Of a stretch of 64,000 nucleotides of DNA, positions 45,108 through 56,638 are shown piece after piece. Under the pieces are notes generated by a model that was given only the letters and a program-made list of their open reading frames with translations, ran no database searches and was not told the DNA's origin. Position 1 is the first letter of the stretch, and each line of letters begins with the position of its first letter. The stretch lies in NCBI GenBank assembly GCA_025084515.1, contig JAJAGP010000221.1, positions 1 through 64,000 of the forward strand. The letters are read 5' to 3'. A program made the position numbers and the translations under genes. The stretch comes from Ancistrus triradiatus. Lineage: Eukaryota; Chordata; Actinopteri; Siluriformes; Loricariidae.

Positions 45108-45714
45108 TATATACGTAGGTCCATATTGGCTCTGATACTCACCCACATAAAACACAACTCCTAAGACATAAGTAAGAGTAAGACTAAGCTAAACCCCAGG
45201 CTGAACTGGACGTTCTGATCTCGCGGTGGTTAATTGAATGTACGTAATGAAGATGGAGATCTTTCATGGTTTCCTGCACCTGTGTATTAATAACATCCAG
45301 GACAAGAAAGGTCAGAACCTTCAGCATAATTAATTTCAGCAGCTGCTGAGCACTCCTACATATGTCATGTAAAACAGAGAGATCAGACCAATGCAGCAGC
45401 AGGACTTCATCCTCCTGCTTTGTTAGATTTATTAGGTTTGTACTTAAAGGTTTGAATGGATGGGCTGGAACTGTACAGGCAATTAATTTAAATCCACAGC
45501 ACAGTTTCCAGCCAATTAAGAAATACTAATATTTAAACACAGATTTTAAAAATGTTTACTACTCATGGAAATGTGTCAAGCTCTTGATCTTAAATAAACT
45601 CAACCAGCCTTTTAGTGTCTACTGGCCAAATATTTTTGTTAGAATAGGTTTGGTCATTTTGCTGCTAGTTGTTCTGTGCCAAATCCAATGGCCTTCATTG
45701 ATCCTGTTTTGGAG
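45108..45714. other. intergenic DNA, no gene seen
   Basis: No exon or defined repeat recognised. Confidence 0.45.
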
Positions 45715-45935
45715 TTCGTACTCTTCAATAATCCCTATGATTTGGGTTCTGACTTGGGGAAAGCCCAATGGTAAAATGCTCTTATTTTTGTGTGGTTCCA
45801 ATCTTAAGGATTGTGATTCTTGGTTAGTCTTGTGGATTCTAACTCTTGGACAGACTCAGTCTTTAGAGATCTTATTCTGTGATAAGCCTTTGTTTTAGAC
45901 TTGATTCTTGGTTCGTTCCAGTCTTTAGGACTCTA
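45715..45935 (+). repeat. 31-bp minisatellite family, part left of a Tc1 insertion
   Basis: Degenerate units of the type gattcttggttagtct, then gactcagtctttagag, running up to the Tc1 edge at 45936. Confidence 0.8.
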
Positions 45936-47450
45936 CAGTGGTGCTTGAGAGTTTGTGAACCCTTTACAATTTTCTATACATCTGTATAAATATGACTAAA
46001 ACATGATAAGATTTTCACATAAGTCCTAAAAGTAGATAAAGAGAACCCAGTTAAACAAACAAAAATATTATACTTGGTCATTTATTTATTGAGGAAAATT
46101 ATATAATATTACATATTTAGTGAGTGGAAAAAGTATGGGAACCCCAAGGATTAAGAGTTAATTTGAAGGTGAAATTAGTCAGGTGTTTTCAATCAATGGG
46201 ATGACAGTCAGGTGTGAGAGGGCACCCTGTTTTATTTAAAGAACAGGGATCTATCAAAGTCTGCTCTTCACACAACATGCTCATCAGGCTGGAAAGGTTA
46301 CAAAACCATCTCTAAAGAGTTTGGACTCCCCCAATCTACAGTCAGACAAGATTGTGTACAAATGGAGGAAATTCATGACCATTATTACCCTCCCCAGGAG
46401 TGGTCAACCAACAAAGATCACTCCAAGAGCAAGGCGTGTAATAGTTGGTGAGGTCACAAAGGGTCCCCAGGGTAAGCTTCTCTAAGCAACTGAAGGCCTC
46501 TCTCACATTGGCTAATGTTAATGTTTCATGAGGTCCACCATCAGAAGAACACTGAACAACAATGGTGTGCATGGCAGGGTTGCAAGGAGAAAGCCACTGC
46601 TCTCCAAAAGAACATGCATGCTCCTCTCAGTTTGCCTTGCTAAAGATCACGTGGACAAGGCCAGAAGGCTATTGGAAGAATGTTTTTGTGGACAGATGAG
46701 TCCAAAATAGAACTTTTTTGCTTTAAAAGAAAGTTTATATGTTTGGAAGAAAGGAAAACACTGCATTCCAGAATATGAACCTTATCCCATCTGTGAAAAC
46801 TGGTGTGGTAGTATCATGGTTTGGGACCTGTTTTTGCAAGCATCTGGGCCAGAACGACTTTCCATCATTGATAGAACAAAGTATTCTGAATTATATCAGA
46901 GAATTCTAAAGGAAAATGTCAGGACATCTGTCCATGAACTGAATCTCAAGAGAAGGTGGTCATGCAGCAAGACAACGTCCCTAAGCACACAAGCCGTTCT
47001 ACCAAAGAAGGGTTAAAGAAGAATAAAGTAAATGTTTTGGAATGGCCAAGTCAAAGTCCTGACCTTAATCCAATCGAAATGTTGTGGAAGGACCTGAAGC
47101 GAAGGAAACCACCAACATCCCAGAGCTGAAGCTGTTCTGTACGGAGGAATGAGCTAAAATTCCTCCAAGCCGGTGTGCAGGACTGATCAACAGTTACAGG
47201 AAAGGAGGGGGGTAGTCACACCAGATACTGGAAACAAAGGGTCACATACTTTTGCCACTCACTAATATGTAATATTGATCATTTTCCTCAATAAATAAAT
47301 GACCAAGTATAATATTTTTCTCTCATTTGTTTAACTGGGTTGTCTTTATCTACTTTTAGGACTTGTGTGAAAATCTGATGATGTTTTAGGTCATATTTAT
47401 GCAGAAATATAGACAATTCTAAAGAGTTCACAAACTTTCAAGCACCACTG
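45936..47450 (+). mobile_element. Tc1 transposon (family G, copy 2)
   Basis: Ends CAGTGGTGCTTGAGAGTTTG and the inverse caaactttcaagcaccactg, with TA at 45934-45935 and 47451-47452. It is 1515 bp and the longest of three copies of this family. It has jumped into the 31-bp minisatellite: the same repeat continues on both sides. Confidence 0.95.
46276..47125 (+). pseudogene. Tc1-family transposase lacking its N-terminus
   Basis: The initiating region is missing by a deletion near 46275, where the sequence jumps from cttcacacaacatg to ctcatcaggctgg. Later pieces are readable in changing frames: ARRKPLLSKRTC and MSPK at 46528-46710, then KENVRTSVHELNLKRRW at 46816-47016, and the DNA for SQSPDLNPIEMLW at 47047-47085. 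It has multiple frame changes and is not functional. Confidence 0.85.
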
Positions 47451-47710
47451 TAGCTCTTGGTTAGTCTGAGTCTTAGGGCTCAGACTCTGTTACTCGACGT
47501 CTTTAGGAGTGTTGTCCTTGGATACTCCCAGTCTTGAGGCTCTTGCTTTTGGTTACTCCAGGTCTTTAGTGCTCTGGCTCTTGGTTAGTCCCAGTCTTGT
47601 GGATTCTCTTTGACAGATTCAGTCTTGTGAGTTTTTACTCTCTGATAATTCTTTGTTTTTGACCTGATTCCTGGTTACTCCCAGTTTATAAGGCTGTGAC
47701 TCTTTTAGTT
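47451..47710 (+). repeat. 31-bp minisatellite family, part right of the Tc1 insertion
   Basis: Copies such as ctcttggttagtctgagtct and ctcttggttagtcccagtct continue the array interrupted at 45935. Confidence 0.85.
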
Positions 47711-47959
47711 CCAGAAGCCAGTGCTAGGGGAGCCTGCTGTATCTTTAAGAACCGACTCGGTTCCAGGTCAAACACAAGAGCCAAATTATGAGGTAACCAG
47801 ATGTGGGCATTCTCCAGCAAGTAGAGAAATTCACTCTCAGCGTTAACAGTGGCAGAACATGTGTGTTGTTTAGAAGCTCTGGTTTTAAGTTTGAGGGCTT
47901 ATTTTGTTGTTCTAAGCCACCTAACCAGCAGCACTACTATGGTTCCCATAATACACTGG

Positions 47960-48360
47960 ACATTCCAGTGAGCTGCAGTTTAGTGTGACCTCATTAACGA
48001 GCTGTTCTGATGGCCTAAGAGCAAAGTTGCGTTTTAATTGCATTATAGTTCGAGGGTTTGCACTAATGTGTCCAGTGAGGGAGAATTAATTACAGGACAA
48101 CAGAGGATTCGTTAGAGGAATTTTTCCCCCTCAGCAGTTTTTAGGTACGAAGTCTTTATGTTCCACCGCATGAATAAATGCACACTGAATTTATTAGGTT
48201 CCGCTCTCTCAATTAATTAACCGGCAACCCTGGTGTATTTACCGTTTAATCAACCGTTCAGATCATTAATCAGCCCCTAAACCTGAACATCAGAGGTGTG
48301 TGAGTTTACACCTCGTTATTTATCAGCCAGAGAACAAACGTGTGTATTAATTACACAGAC
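47960..48360. promoter_or_regulatory. candidate conserved non-coding element with many TAATTA-type sites
   Basis: A complex block containing gagaattaattacaggacaa, ctctcaattaattaaccggc, cagatcattaatcagcccct and gtattaattacacagacg. These homeodomain-type sites cluster in repeat-free sequence. The enhancer role is inferred. Confidence 0.3.
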
Positions 48361-48485
48361 GAAGCAGTGATGATGTAACACTGTGCAACACACGTTTATT
48401 TAAGTCTGTATACACAGGGGTTTAGCTTTATTTAAGGATAAAATAAAGAAAGATGGATAAATACAGGAATTAAGATTAATACAGG

Positions 48486-49100
48486 AATTGAATATATTTC
48501 CATTTAAAAAAATAATTTTCCATTATATATTTTTATTTTTCATTCTTTGTTTCCTTCTTTCTTACATCTTTAATTTCTTTATTCTTACTTTCTGTGCTTC
48601 TTTCCTTTTGGCTTTGTCATTCATCCTTTGTTTCATCTTTTTTTTCTCCTTTTATCGTATTGTTCATTTTTCTTGGTCTTCTGCCTTTCTTCCTTCTTGC
48701 CATTTCTTCAGTGGTGCCTGCTTTACTTCTTTCTTCCAGTTTTTCTTTCTTATTGTATTGTCTTTTCTCCTGTCTTCATTTTTCTTTTTGTACCTCGTTA
48801 CTTCTTACTTTTTCCATCCTTTGCTTCTTTCCTTTTCAGATTTTTTTATCCTTTTTTGTTTTATTTTATTTGCTTTTTCTTGCTATTTGCTTTCTATCTG
48901 TCCTGTTTTGATTCCTCTTGTATTTTCTTCGTTTTTTTTCATCTTTCCCTCTTTCTTCATTTCCTTCATTCCTTTTCTTCTCTAGTTCTCGTTTGTATTT
49001 TTCCTTGTCTTCATTTTCCTTTTTTTTTTTTTTATTCTTTGCTTTTTTTCCTCTCTTTTCTGTCCATCTATTACTGTGTTTTGTTTTGTTCTTATTTAAC
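48486..49100. repeat. long pyrimidine (T/C) tract
   Basis: About 600 bp of almost pure T and C on the plus strand (tttccttctttcttacat, ttttcttctctagttctc). It yields long Phe/Leu/Ser open frames on this strand and Lys/Glu frames on the other, which are composition artefacts. Confidence 0.9.
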
Positions 49101-49199
49101 AATACCATAATAAAAATAGCATAAACCTGTAAAAAGATTAATTAACAGAGGAATTTAATAAAGAGAGAAATTAATAGAGCAGACCTTTCACATTAGAGA

Positions 49200-49450
49200 C
49201 TAATACAGGTCAGGAGGGTCCAGAGCATCTCCCAGAACCCACAGTGTACCGTGGAGGATGATCCCTTGCCTAGTCTCCTTTCCCTCAGACATGGCCAGTC
49301 ATGTCTGTGTGATGCCCGTCTTGGCTGGAAAACATCACTGGTTTGTGAACCCGTGCAAATCGGGGCTGCACCCCTCAGTGAGCGACCCCTGCTGAGCGGA
49401 ATGGGGCCATCTAAATTCCAGGATAGGCTTCACACGGCGTAAGCAGGTTC
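49200..49450 (+). repeat. dispersed repeat fragment
   Basis: Phrases such as ccctcagacatggccagtca and gaccctgctgagcggaat type occur here, and the former recurs near 895-915. Not identified further. Confidence 0.35.
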
Positions 49451-49548
49451 CAAGTTGATTGACTCGTCAGCCTCTAATCGTCCGTCTCTAGTCATGATCT
49501 GCTCTAAACGAGTAAATATTTATCCACACTGATTCAATAATCTTACCC

Positions 49549-49550
<2 letters not shown>

Positions 49551-49591
<41 letters not shown>

Positions 49592-49598
49592 TGTGTGT
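49551..49598. repeat. (GT)n microsatellite
   Basis: GT run of about 24 units with one interruption (gtat). Confidence 0.96.
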
Positions 49599-49975
49599 TT
49601 CAGTGATTAATATTTGAGTGTTTGTGATGTGAGCGTGCAGACAGTGCTCGTGTGAGTGTGATGTTCCTCTCTGATCCTGATCTGATATTCATGTGTGAAT
49701 GGATTATTTAAACCAACCGAGGATAAAATAAAGAATCTGCTGAATCCGACCTTCTGATATGAAACGCTTTAATAATTCAGGAATGGACGAGATATTAAAG
49801 AGGGACTGGAGAGATGGATATAGACAGACGGACAGACGAACAGATGGATAGAATGATGGGTGTATCAATATTCAACATTATATGGATAGATGAATGCATG
49901 GTTGCGTAGGTGAGTAGTGTGTATGTGTGTTTTCATTTTGAGCCGTATCGTTTCCATGGACTGATATTACTGCCC

Positions 49976-50200
49976 TCAAGTCAAGTCAGATTTATTTCTA
50001 TAGTGCTACAATGGAGCATTGTCTCAAAGCAGCTTTACAATTTAAGATTATTTTCTCTCTATTCCCAATCCCAAACTGAGCAAGCCTAGAGCGACAGTGG
50101 CAAGGAAAAACTCCCTAAACATTATGAGGAAGAAACCTTGGCACCAAGCACCTCAGCACCAAGACTCAAAAAGGGACACAACCTGCTTGGGTGGTTGAGA
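49976..50200 (-). mobile_element. L2-type LINE 3' tail, minus strand
   Basis: It is the inverse of the 3' end of the LINE at 55.4-59.6 kb: gtcaagtcagatttatttct, then ggagcattgtctcaaagc, then gaggaagaaaccttgg. Confidence 0.85.
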
Positions 50201-50280
50201 TGATAAATGTAAGATCAAAACTAATTTGTCTGCCCTTACAATCCAGTATAGTTAATTGCAATCCAGTATAATCCAGTATA

Positions 50281-51620
50281 CAGTGGTGCTTGAAAGTTTG
50301 TGAACTCTTTAGAATTTCTATATTTCTGCATAAATATGACCTAAAACATCATCAGATTTTCACAAAAGTCCTAAAAGTAGATAAAGAGAACCCAGTTAAA
50401 CAATGAGACAAAAATATTATACTTGGTCATTTATTTATTTGAGGAAAATGATCCAATGTTACATATTCATGAGTGGCAAAAGTATGTGAACCTTTGCTTT
50501 CAGTATCTGTTGTGACCACCTGTTGCAGCAATAACTGAACTAAAACGTTTCCTTTGTTAACTGTTGATCAGTTTCTTGCCACACCGGCGGCTGGAGGAAT
50601 TTTAGCCCATTCCTCCGTAAAAGAACAAGCTTCAAGTCTGGATGTTGGTGGGTTTTCCTCACATTAAATGCTACTTAAGGCTTCCAAAAAACATTTCCAT
50701 TGGATTAGTCAGACTTGACTTGGACATTCAAAACATGGAAACTTTATTCTCTTTAACCATTCTTTGGTTTAGTAGAACGGGCTTGTGTGCTTAGGGTCGT
50801 TGTCGGCTGCATGACCCACCTTCTCTTGAGATTCGTTCATGACAGAGTCCTGACTTTCCCTTTAAAATTCTTGCTGATATAAGTCAGAATCATGTTCCAT
50901 TCAATGATGGCAAGTCGTCCTGTCCCATACAGCAAAACAGGCCCAAAACCATGATACTACTACCACCACCATGTTCACAGAGGGATAAGGTCAAGTCTGG
51001 AATGCAGTGTTTTCCCTCTCCAAAAAATAACGCTTTTCATTTTAAAGCAAAAGTTCTATTTTGTTCACCTCGGTCCACAAAACATTTTCCAATAGCTTTC
51101 AGCTTGTTCCGGGATATTTAGCAAACTGCAGACGAGCAGCAATGTTTCTTTTTGGAGAGCAGTGGGCTTTCTCCTTGGCAACCCTGCCATGCCACACAAT
51201 TGTTGTTCAGTGTCTTTCTGATGGTGGACTCATAACATTACATTGCCAATGCCGACAGAGGCCTTCAGTTGGCTTAGAAAGTTGACCCTGCGGTCCTTTG
51301 TGACCTCGGCAACTATTGAACGCCTTGCTCTTGGAGTGATCTTTGTTGGTCGACCACCCCTGGGGAGGGTAACAGTGGTCTTGAATTTCCTCCATTTGTA
51401 CACAATCTGTCTGACTGTGGATTGGGGGAGTCCAAACTCTTTAGAGATGGTTTTGTAACCTTTTTCAGCCTGATGAGCATCAACAACTGTTGTTTTCAAC
51501 AACTATGTGTTTAACTGGATTCTCTTTATCTACTTTTAGGACTTGTTTGAAAATCTGATGATGTTTTAGGTCAGAATTATATAACAATCTAAGGGGTTCA
51601 CAAAATTTCAAGCACCACTG
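50281..51620 (-). mobile_element. Tc1 transposon (family G, copy 3), deleted
   Basis: Ends CAGTGGTGCTTGAAAGTTTG and the inverse caaaatttcaagcaccactg, with TA at 50279-50280 and 51621-51622; 1340 bp. The transposase is on the minus strand. A stretch next to the start region is missing, where DNA jumps near 51490 from the codons for VDAHQAEKGY back into the terminal repeat. Many single-base changes are present. Confidence 0.94.
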
Positions 51621-51669
51621 TAGGTCATTACAACCTAGTATAGTCCATTACCATCCATTACAGTCCTGT

Positions 51670-52172
51670 ACACTCTATCTCAGTCCAGTTCTTGATGTTC
51701 ATCTGCTTCAGCTTCACTCAAGCTGCTTCCATCATCAGCTCCAGCCCCACTTTACCCAGGCCACACCAGAGGGCAGTAACTCTCTCCCTCCTCCAGTTGG
51801 TTGGGGGCGAAGTGCCGCCAACGACTTTCCTGCTAAAACTGGAGATCCTGGAGTGACTTTGTGTATTGAGCTACTTAATGCCGAGGTGCATATTTTACAT
51901 TTAAATTGAACTATGACTCCATGACTTATTAGTTTAATTCTTACATTTATCATCTACATGCCCCAAGGAGGTTGGGTCCCTTTTTGAGTTTTGGTCCTCC
52001 CAAGGTTTCTTCCTCATAACACTTAGGGAGTTTTTCCGCTGTCGCCCTAGGCTTGCTCAATTTGGGATTGGACGATATTGGATTAGGAGATGATCTAAAA
52101 TTGTAAAGTTGCTTTGAGACAATGCTCCATTGTAAAAAGTGCTATATAAATAAATCTGACTTCACTTGACTT
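51670..52172 (+). mobile_element. L2-type LINE 3' tail, plus strand
   Basis: Matches the end of the 55.4-59.6-kb LINE: aagctgcttccatcatcagc, gggtccctttttgagt, gtaaagttgctttgagacaa and the terminal ctatataaataaatctgact. About 115 bp at 51770-51885 have no counterpart in the other copy. Confidence 0.88.
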
Positions 52173-52384
52173 CTTACATAAAACAGAAAGAACAAGAGCT
52201 CAAACCAGCAGGTAGCTAAATTTAAAAACTGTGTTTTTATTGTCTTTAGTGTTTTTCCCTTTTTTTTTCCAGAGGTATATATATCACATTTCTCAGACTC
52301 TTGGTACACTGACAATACAGACACTTTGTCTCTTTACAAGTAAACAACAGTAAAAAAAAAAAAACCACTCGTGGAGTTTCTAGC

Positions 52385-52545
52385 ATAGTTTCATAAAGCC
52401 TTTGCCTCTGCCAAGCTGTGAGCCACTGTTGGTTCTTGAGCAAGGCCCTAACCCACAGTTGCCGGATTGTATCACTTGTAAGTCGTCTGGATAAGGGGTC
52501 TGCTAAAACTAAATGCTGTGGTGTAATGTAATGTAAATATGCCTC
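52385..52545 (+). mobile_element. SINE 3' part
   Basis: ttgagcaaggccctaaccc, then taagtcgtctggataaggg, gtctgctaaaactaaatg and taatgtaatgtaaat: the usual 3' end of fish tRNA-derived SINEs. Confidence 0.7.
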
Positions 52546-52571
52546 CTCTCTCACCTCTCTCCACAAGTTCT

Positions 52572-52572
<1 letters not shown>

Positions 52573-52614
<42 letters not shown>

Positions 52615-52679
52615 GAGCTTTTTTGTGTTTTTTTTTTATTTTTTTGGGGGGGGCATGACTGCAAAAGTGGGACAATATA

Positions 52680-52722
<43 letters not shown>
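52573..52722. repeat. two (CT)n runs separated by a short LINE 3'-end fragment
   Basis: CT runs lie at 52573-52611 and 52684-52722. Between them, caatgagctt and ggcatgactgcaaaagtggg repeat the extreme 3' end of the LINE that starts at 52735. Confidence 0.85.
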
Positions 52723-52729
<7 letters not shown>

Positions 52730-52734
52730 TTTCA

Positions 52735-54890
52735 ATTCAATTCAATGAGCTTTATTGGCATGACTGTCACAGTGGGTACGATATTGCCAAAGCATTGAAA
52801 AGACATTGTTTTATACATATCACAAATAATAAATAAGAAAGAATCAAACAGACAAAAAGATACAGTATCGTAGAAAACACTAAACGAAGGGAAAAAAAAA
52901 AAAATAAATAAATAAAATTTTTAGACTTTAAGCAAGATGCCTTATTTTGTGTGTGTGTGGGTGTGTGTGTGTGTTCGTTCGGGTGCATCACTCACTGTCC
53001 CTCAGATCATGGCAGGCTGATATGTACTGTCCAGCAAGGCTGCAGCTCTCCATCTGCTCTCCTAATAGGAAGTTTAGTTTATCAGAGCTGGTTAGGGAGC
53101 AGAACTGGGGGTGAATGTTTTGGAATTTCTGAAAGTATTTCTCCCATACAGAGCTGTATTTTGTGCACTCTGTTAGGAAGTGCAGCTCTGTTTCCACCCT
53201 TACTGCTACAGTGTGTGCACATTCTCTGCTCTGGGGGAAGCCAGGACTTCTTGTATCTGCCTGTCTCGATGCTCAGTTTGTGAGCACTGAGTCTGTACCT
53301 CGTCAGCATGGTTCTGTGTCTCTGATCAGTCACTGTGCTCAGGTACTCTGCTACAGCGTACTGTCGATTTAGGGCCGATAGAAACGCATCTTACTCGGTG
53401 CTGCCAGTTTCTTTCTTCCATGAGTGATGTAGTTTTGTTTTTGTTTGGGTTAGTAATTTGGTTTACCTCTGATGATGTGGCTTCGGTGTCTTGAAGTGGT
53501 TGTGGTGTTAAGTGTGGTTAGTATATAGGTATGTGGTGGGGTTGAGGTTCAGGACCAGCTTATGAGGGGGACTTGTAACTTGACTCAGCTTTGGTATTGC
53601 AGGGCTTAAAATGGGAAGACTCTGGGTCGCTGCTTTTTACATGTAGCCAGTATTTGATGGATCTTTTTTGGATTTTCAGTAGTAGAGGAAATCTGCCCAA
53701 TTCTGCTCTACATGCGTTATGTGTCGTATTTTTGTGAACTTCTAGAATTATTTTGCAGAATTCAGTGTGAGTAATTTCGGCTGGGTGTTTATGCCATGTA
53801 TTAAAGTTTTGGTTGGTGAGAGGTCCCCACACCTCACTCCCGTTCAGAATAATGGGTTCTATTACAGATTCATATAATTTAAGCCATATTGAAACTGGTA
53901 TTTGTACGGGGATCTGGCGTTTAATTGAGTAGAATGCCCTGCGTGCTTTCTCTGTCAGTTCGTTTACCGCTGAATTGTAGTTTCCTTTGGAATTAATTTT
54001 TAGTCCTAATAGTTATACTCTTTGCAGTTTTCTGTTGTGTGTGCTACTAAGGTGAAAGGTGTGTTTCCCTGAGATCTGTCTCTTTTCTGGAATATGATTG
54101 TTTTGGTCCTTTTCAGGTTGACTGTCAGAGCCCAGGTCTGACAGAACTTCTGCAGTAGGTCCAGGTTCTGCTGTAGACCCTGTGCAGTGGGGGACAGCAG
54201 GACCAGGTCATCTGCATACAGCAGGAACTTGATCTCAGAGTCGTGCAGGGTAAGACCGGGGGCTGCAGAATGCTCCAACATGGAGGCCAATTCGTTAATG
54301 TAAATGTTAAATAGTGTTGGACTTAGGCAGCAGTCCTGTCTCACTCCACGCTCCTGAGTGCTGAAGTTGGTCATTTTGTTGCCAATTTTTATGCCACATT
54401 TGTTGTTTGTGTACATGGATTTTATGATGTCATATGTTTTACCTCCTACACCACTTTTTAAAACTTTATAAAATAAGCCTTGGTGCCAAATGGAGTCAAA
54501 TGCTTTTTGAAAATCTATAAAACAAGCAAAGATTTTATTTTTCTTTTGGTTTCATATGGTCAATTAGTGTGTTGGCGTTTGAAAGATGATCTGTGGTGCG
54601 GTGATTCGGTTATAAATTCAATTTGACCTCTACTCAGGACCACTGTGTTTCATAAGGAAGCGGATCTATTTTTCTGGAGGTTGATAATGCTACAGGAAGA
54701 GCTTCCCAGGTTCTGCTCACAACATGCCCCGGTAAGTTTGTTTGGGTCGAATCTGTCTCCAATCTTGAAAAATTGGTGTGAGAGACCTTGAGTTCCAGGG
54801 GTCAGGGGAAAACTACATAGAATCATGTTAAACACTTTGAGAAGGGATGCTGAAAGTTCTGGCTGTGTTCTTTATCATTTCGTTCAGAAA
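52735..54890 (-). mobile_element. 5'-truncated non-LTR retrotransposon
   Basis: Read on the minus strand, reverse transcriptase sequence begins near 54880 and the element ends with ccaataaagctcattgaatt followed by a GA-rich tail. Reverse transcriptase motifs are present at 54006-54416. A C-terminal Cys/His region (RMCTHCSSKG, ETELHFLTECTKY) is seen at 52988-53333. No endonuclease region is seen, so the copy is 5'-truncated. The clade is uncertain (I/Jockey-like or L1-like). Confidence 0.85.
54006..54416 (-). pseudogene. reverse transcriptase fragment (YADD motif)
   Basis: A 136-residue frame with ERGVRQDCCLSPTLFNIYIN, where the family normally has QGC, then IKFLLYADDLVLLSPTAQGL with the catalytic YADD, and LTVNLKRTKTIIF. 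Frames on both sides are broken. Confidence 0.93.
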
Positions 54891-55400
54891 TCTCTCTCTC
54901 TCTCTCTCTCCCTCCCTCTCCTCCATTTTCCTTTGCTATTAATCCTTTTTCTTCTTTTTTATCTATATTCTATATAATTACTTTTACTTGTTTCTCATTC
55001 GACCTTCTGTCCCTGTTCATTCTTTGCAATTGTTCTTGTTCTACCATTTTCTTCTTTCTTTCTTTCTTTCTTCCAGAGTTTTTTATATCTTGTATTTTGT
55101 TGTTTGTTTCTTTTTTTTTCATACTGTACTCAGTGGTTACTTTTCCTGTTTTGTTTTCCATTATTTTGTTGTGTTCTTCTGTTGACCTTTTGTTTTCCTC
55201 AGTACATTTTTTCTTATCCAGTGTTTTTTCTTTTTCTTAATGTTAGCTTCATCTTTATTTTTCATATTTCTTTGGTTTTTCCATACTATTCTACTTTTCT
55301 TGTGGTTTGTTTACTTTTTATCATTCCCTCTATTCTTTCACTTCTGTCCTTAGTTCCTTTCTTTACTTATTTCGCTTCTTTCTTCTTTCGTTCTTTGTTT
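54890..55400. repeat. pyrimidine-rich tract left of the L2-type LINE
   Basis: Mostly T and C (cttctttctttctttctttc at 55051-55072 and similar). Starts with a (CT)n run at 54892-54912. Confidence 0.85.
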
Positions 55401-55989
55401 GCTTGTCAGTCCAGAGGTTACTAAGGTAATTTGTAGAGGGGGTTAGAGTTGGCGAAGGCGATGTCCGATGCGTAAAGGTTTTTTGTGCTTCTGGCCCCAT
55501 CCCAAGCGGCGAGGGACCGCCTACAGCGGTTATGGTCGCTGAACGGCTGGCTGTCCAAAAAACGGTTTTGGGTGCTCTTGAAAACAACGTGGGCTATATA
55601 GACAACTGGACAGCCTTTGAGGGTAAGCCTGGCCTTTTAGGATGGGACGGTGTCCATCCCACTCGGGAGGGTGCTGCTCTCATCTCCTGCAACATTGCCC
55701 ATAGTCTTATGGCCCGAGTGGTTAGGGGCTGACTATCCAGAGCAGGGGTCAGGCAGCAGACAGACCGGCTTAACCAACTGTCTGCTGGTAGCCATGCGCC
55801 GTCACCCAGAACCCACATTATTGAAACTGTGTCTGTTACCCGCACCTACCCTAAATGTGTTTTAATAACCTCATTAGTATAAACACAGATAGCCCCCAGA
55901 GAAATAACAACCTTAGACTAAAGCTAGGATTACTTAACAATAGATCACTTACAAACAAAGCAGTGATTGTAAATTAAATAATCACTGAT

Positions 55990-56480
55990 AAACGCTCTCT
56001 GTCTCACTGAAACTTGGATTAGACCTGATGAAAATTAAGCCTTAAATGAAGCCTCACCTCCTGGATACAGTCATGCTAATCGCCCTCGTCCTAATGGTCA
56101 GGGGGGAGGCATAGCCACAATTTTTGACAAAGAGCTAGGTGTTATAACTAAATCCCATTACAAGGCTAATTCTTTTGAAATGCTGATTCTTAATGTGACT
56201 GATCCATCATTATGGAAGTCAAAACCACACTATTTTCAGCTTATCATTATTTAGCGCCCTCCTGGTCCCTATTCCGAATTTCTTCAGGAATTTGCTAACT
56301 TTCTTTCCTGCTTACTACTGTCAACAGATAAGGCTTTAATTGTAGATGATTTCAATATTCACTTTGACAATGAGCAGGATCCACTTAGAATTGCTTTCGA
56401 GTCCATCTTAGAATCCATGGGTATCAGAATGTGAAGGGACCAACCCACCGCTGTAATCATACTTTAGATCTAATATTAAC
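55990..56480 (+). pseudogene. LINE endonuclease domain, broken
   Basis: Pieces LSLTETWIRPDE, GGGIATIFDKELGV and LIVDDFNIHFDNEQDP carry the exonuclease-endonuclease-phosphatase signatures (TETW and DFN). The motif before NIH reads DDFN where this family usually has GDFN. Stops interrupt the frame. Confidence 0.8.
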
Positions 56481-56638
56481 ATTTGGTATCAATATAGATA
56501 GCCTGATGTTTTACCGCAATGTGATTCAATTTCAGATCACTATCTTTTAGTATTTGAGCTATCTCCATCTAGCTGAGCTATCTCAAGTGCACTATCACAT
56601 CTGCTACTCCAGCTGCGTTTATTAAAAACCTACCAGAC

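Noticed and set aside
48488..48985. 165-codon Phe/Leu/Ser-rich frame resembling a membrane protein
   Set aside because: It is the translation of a pyrimidine tract; hydrophobicity comes from T/C codons.
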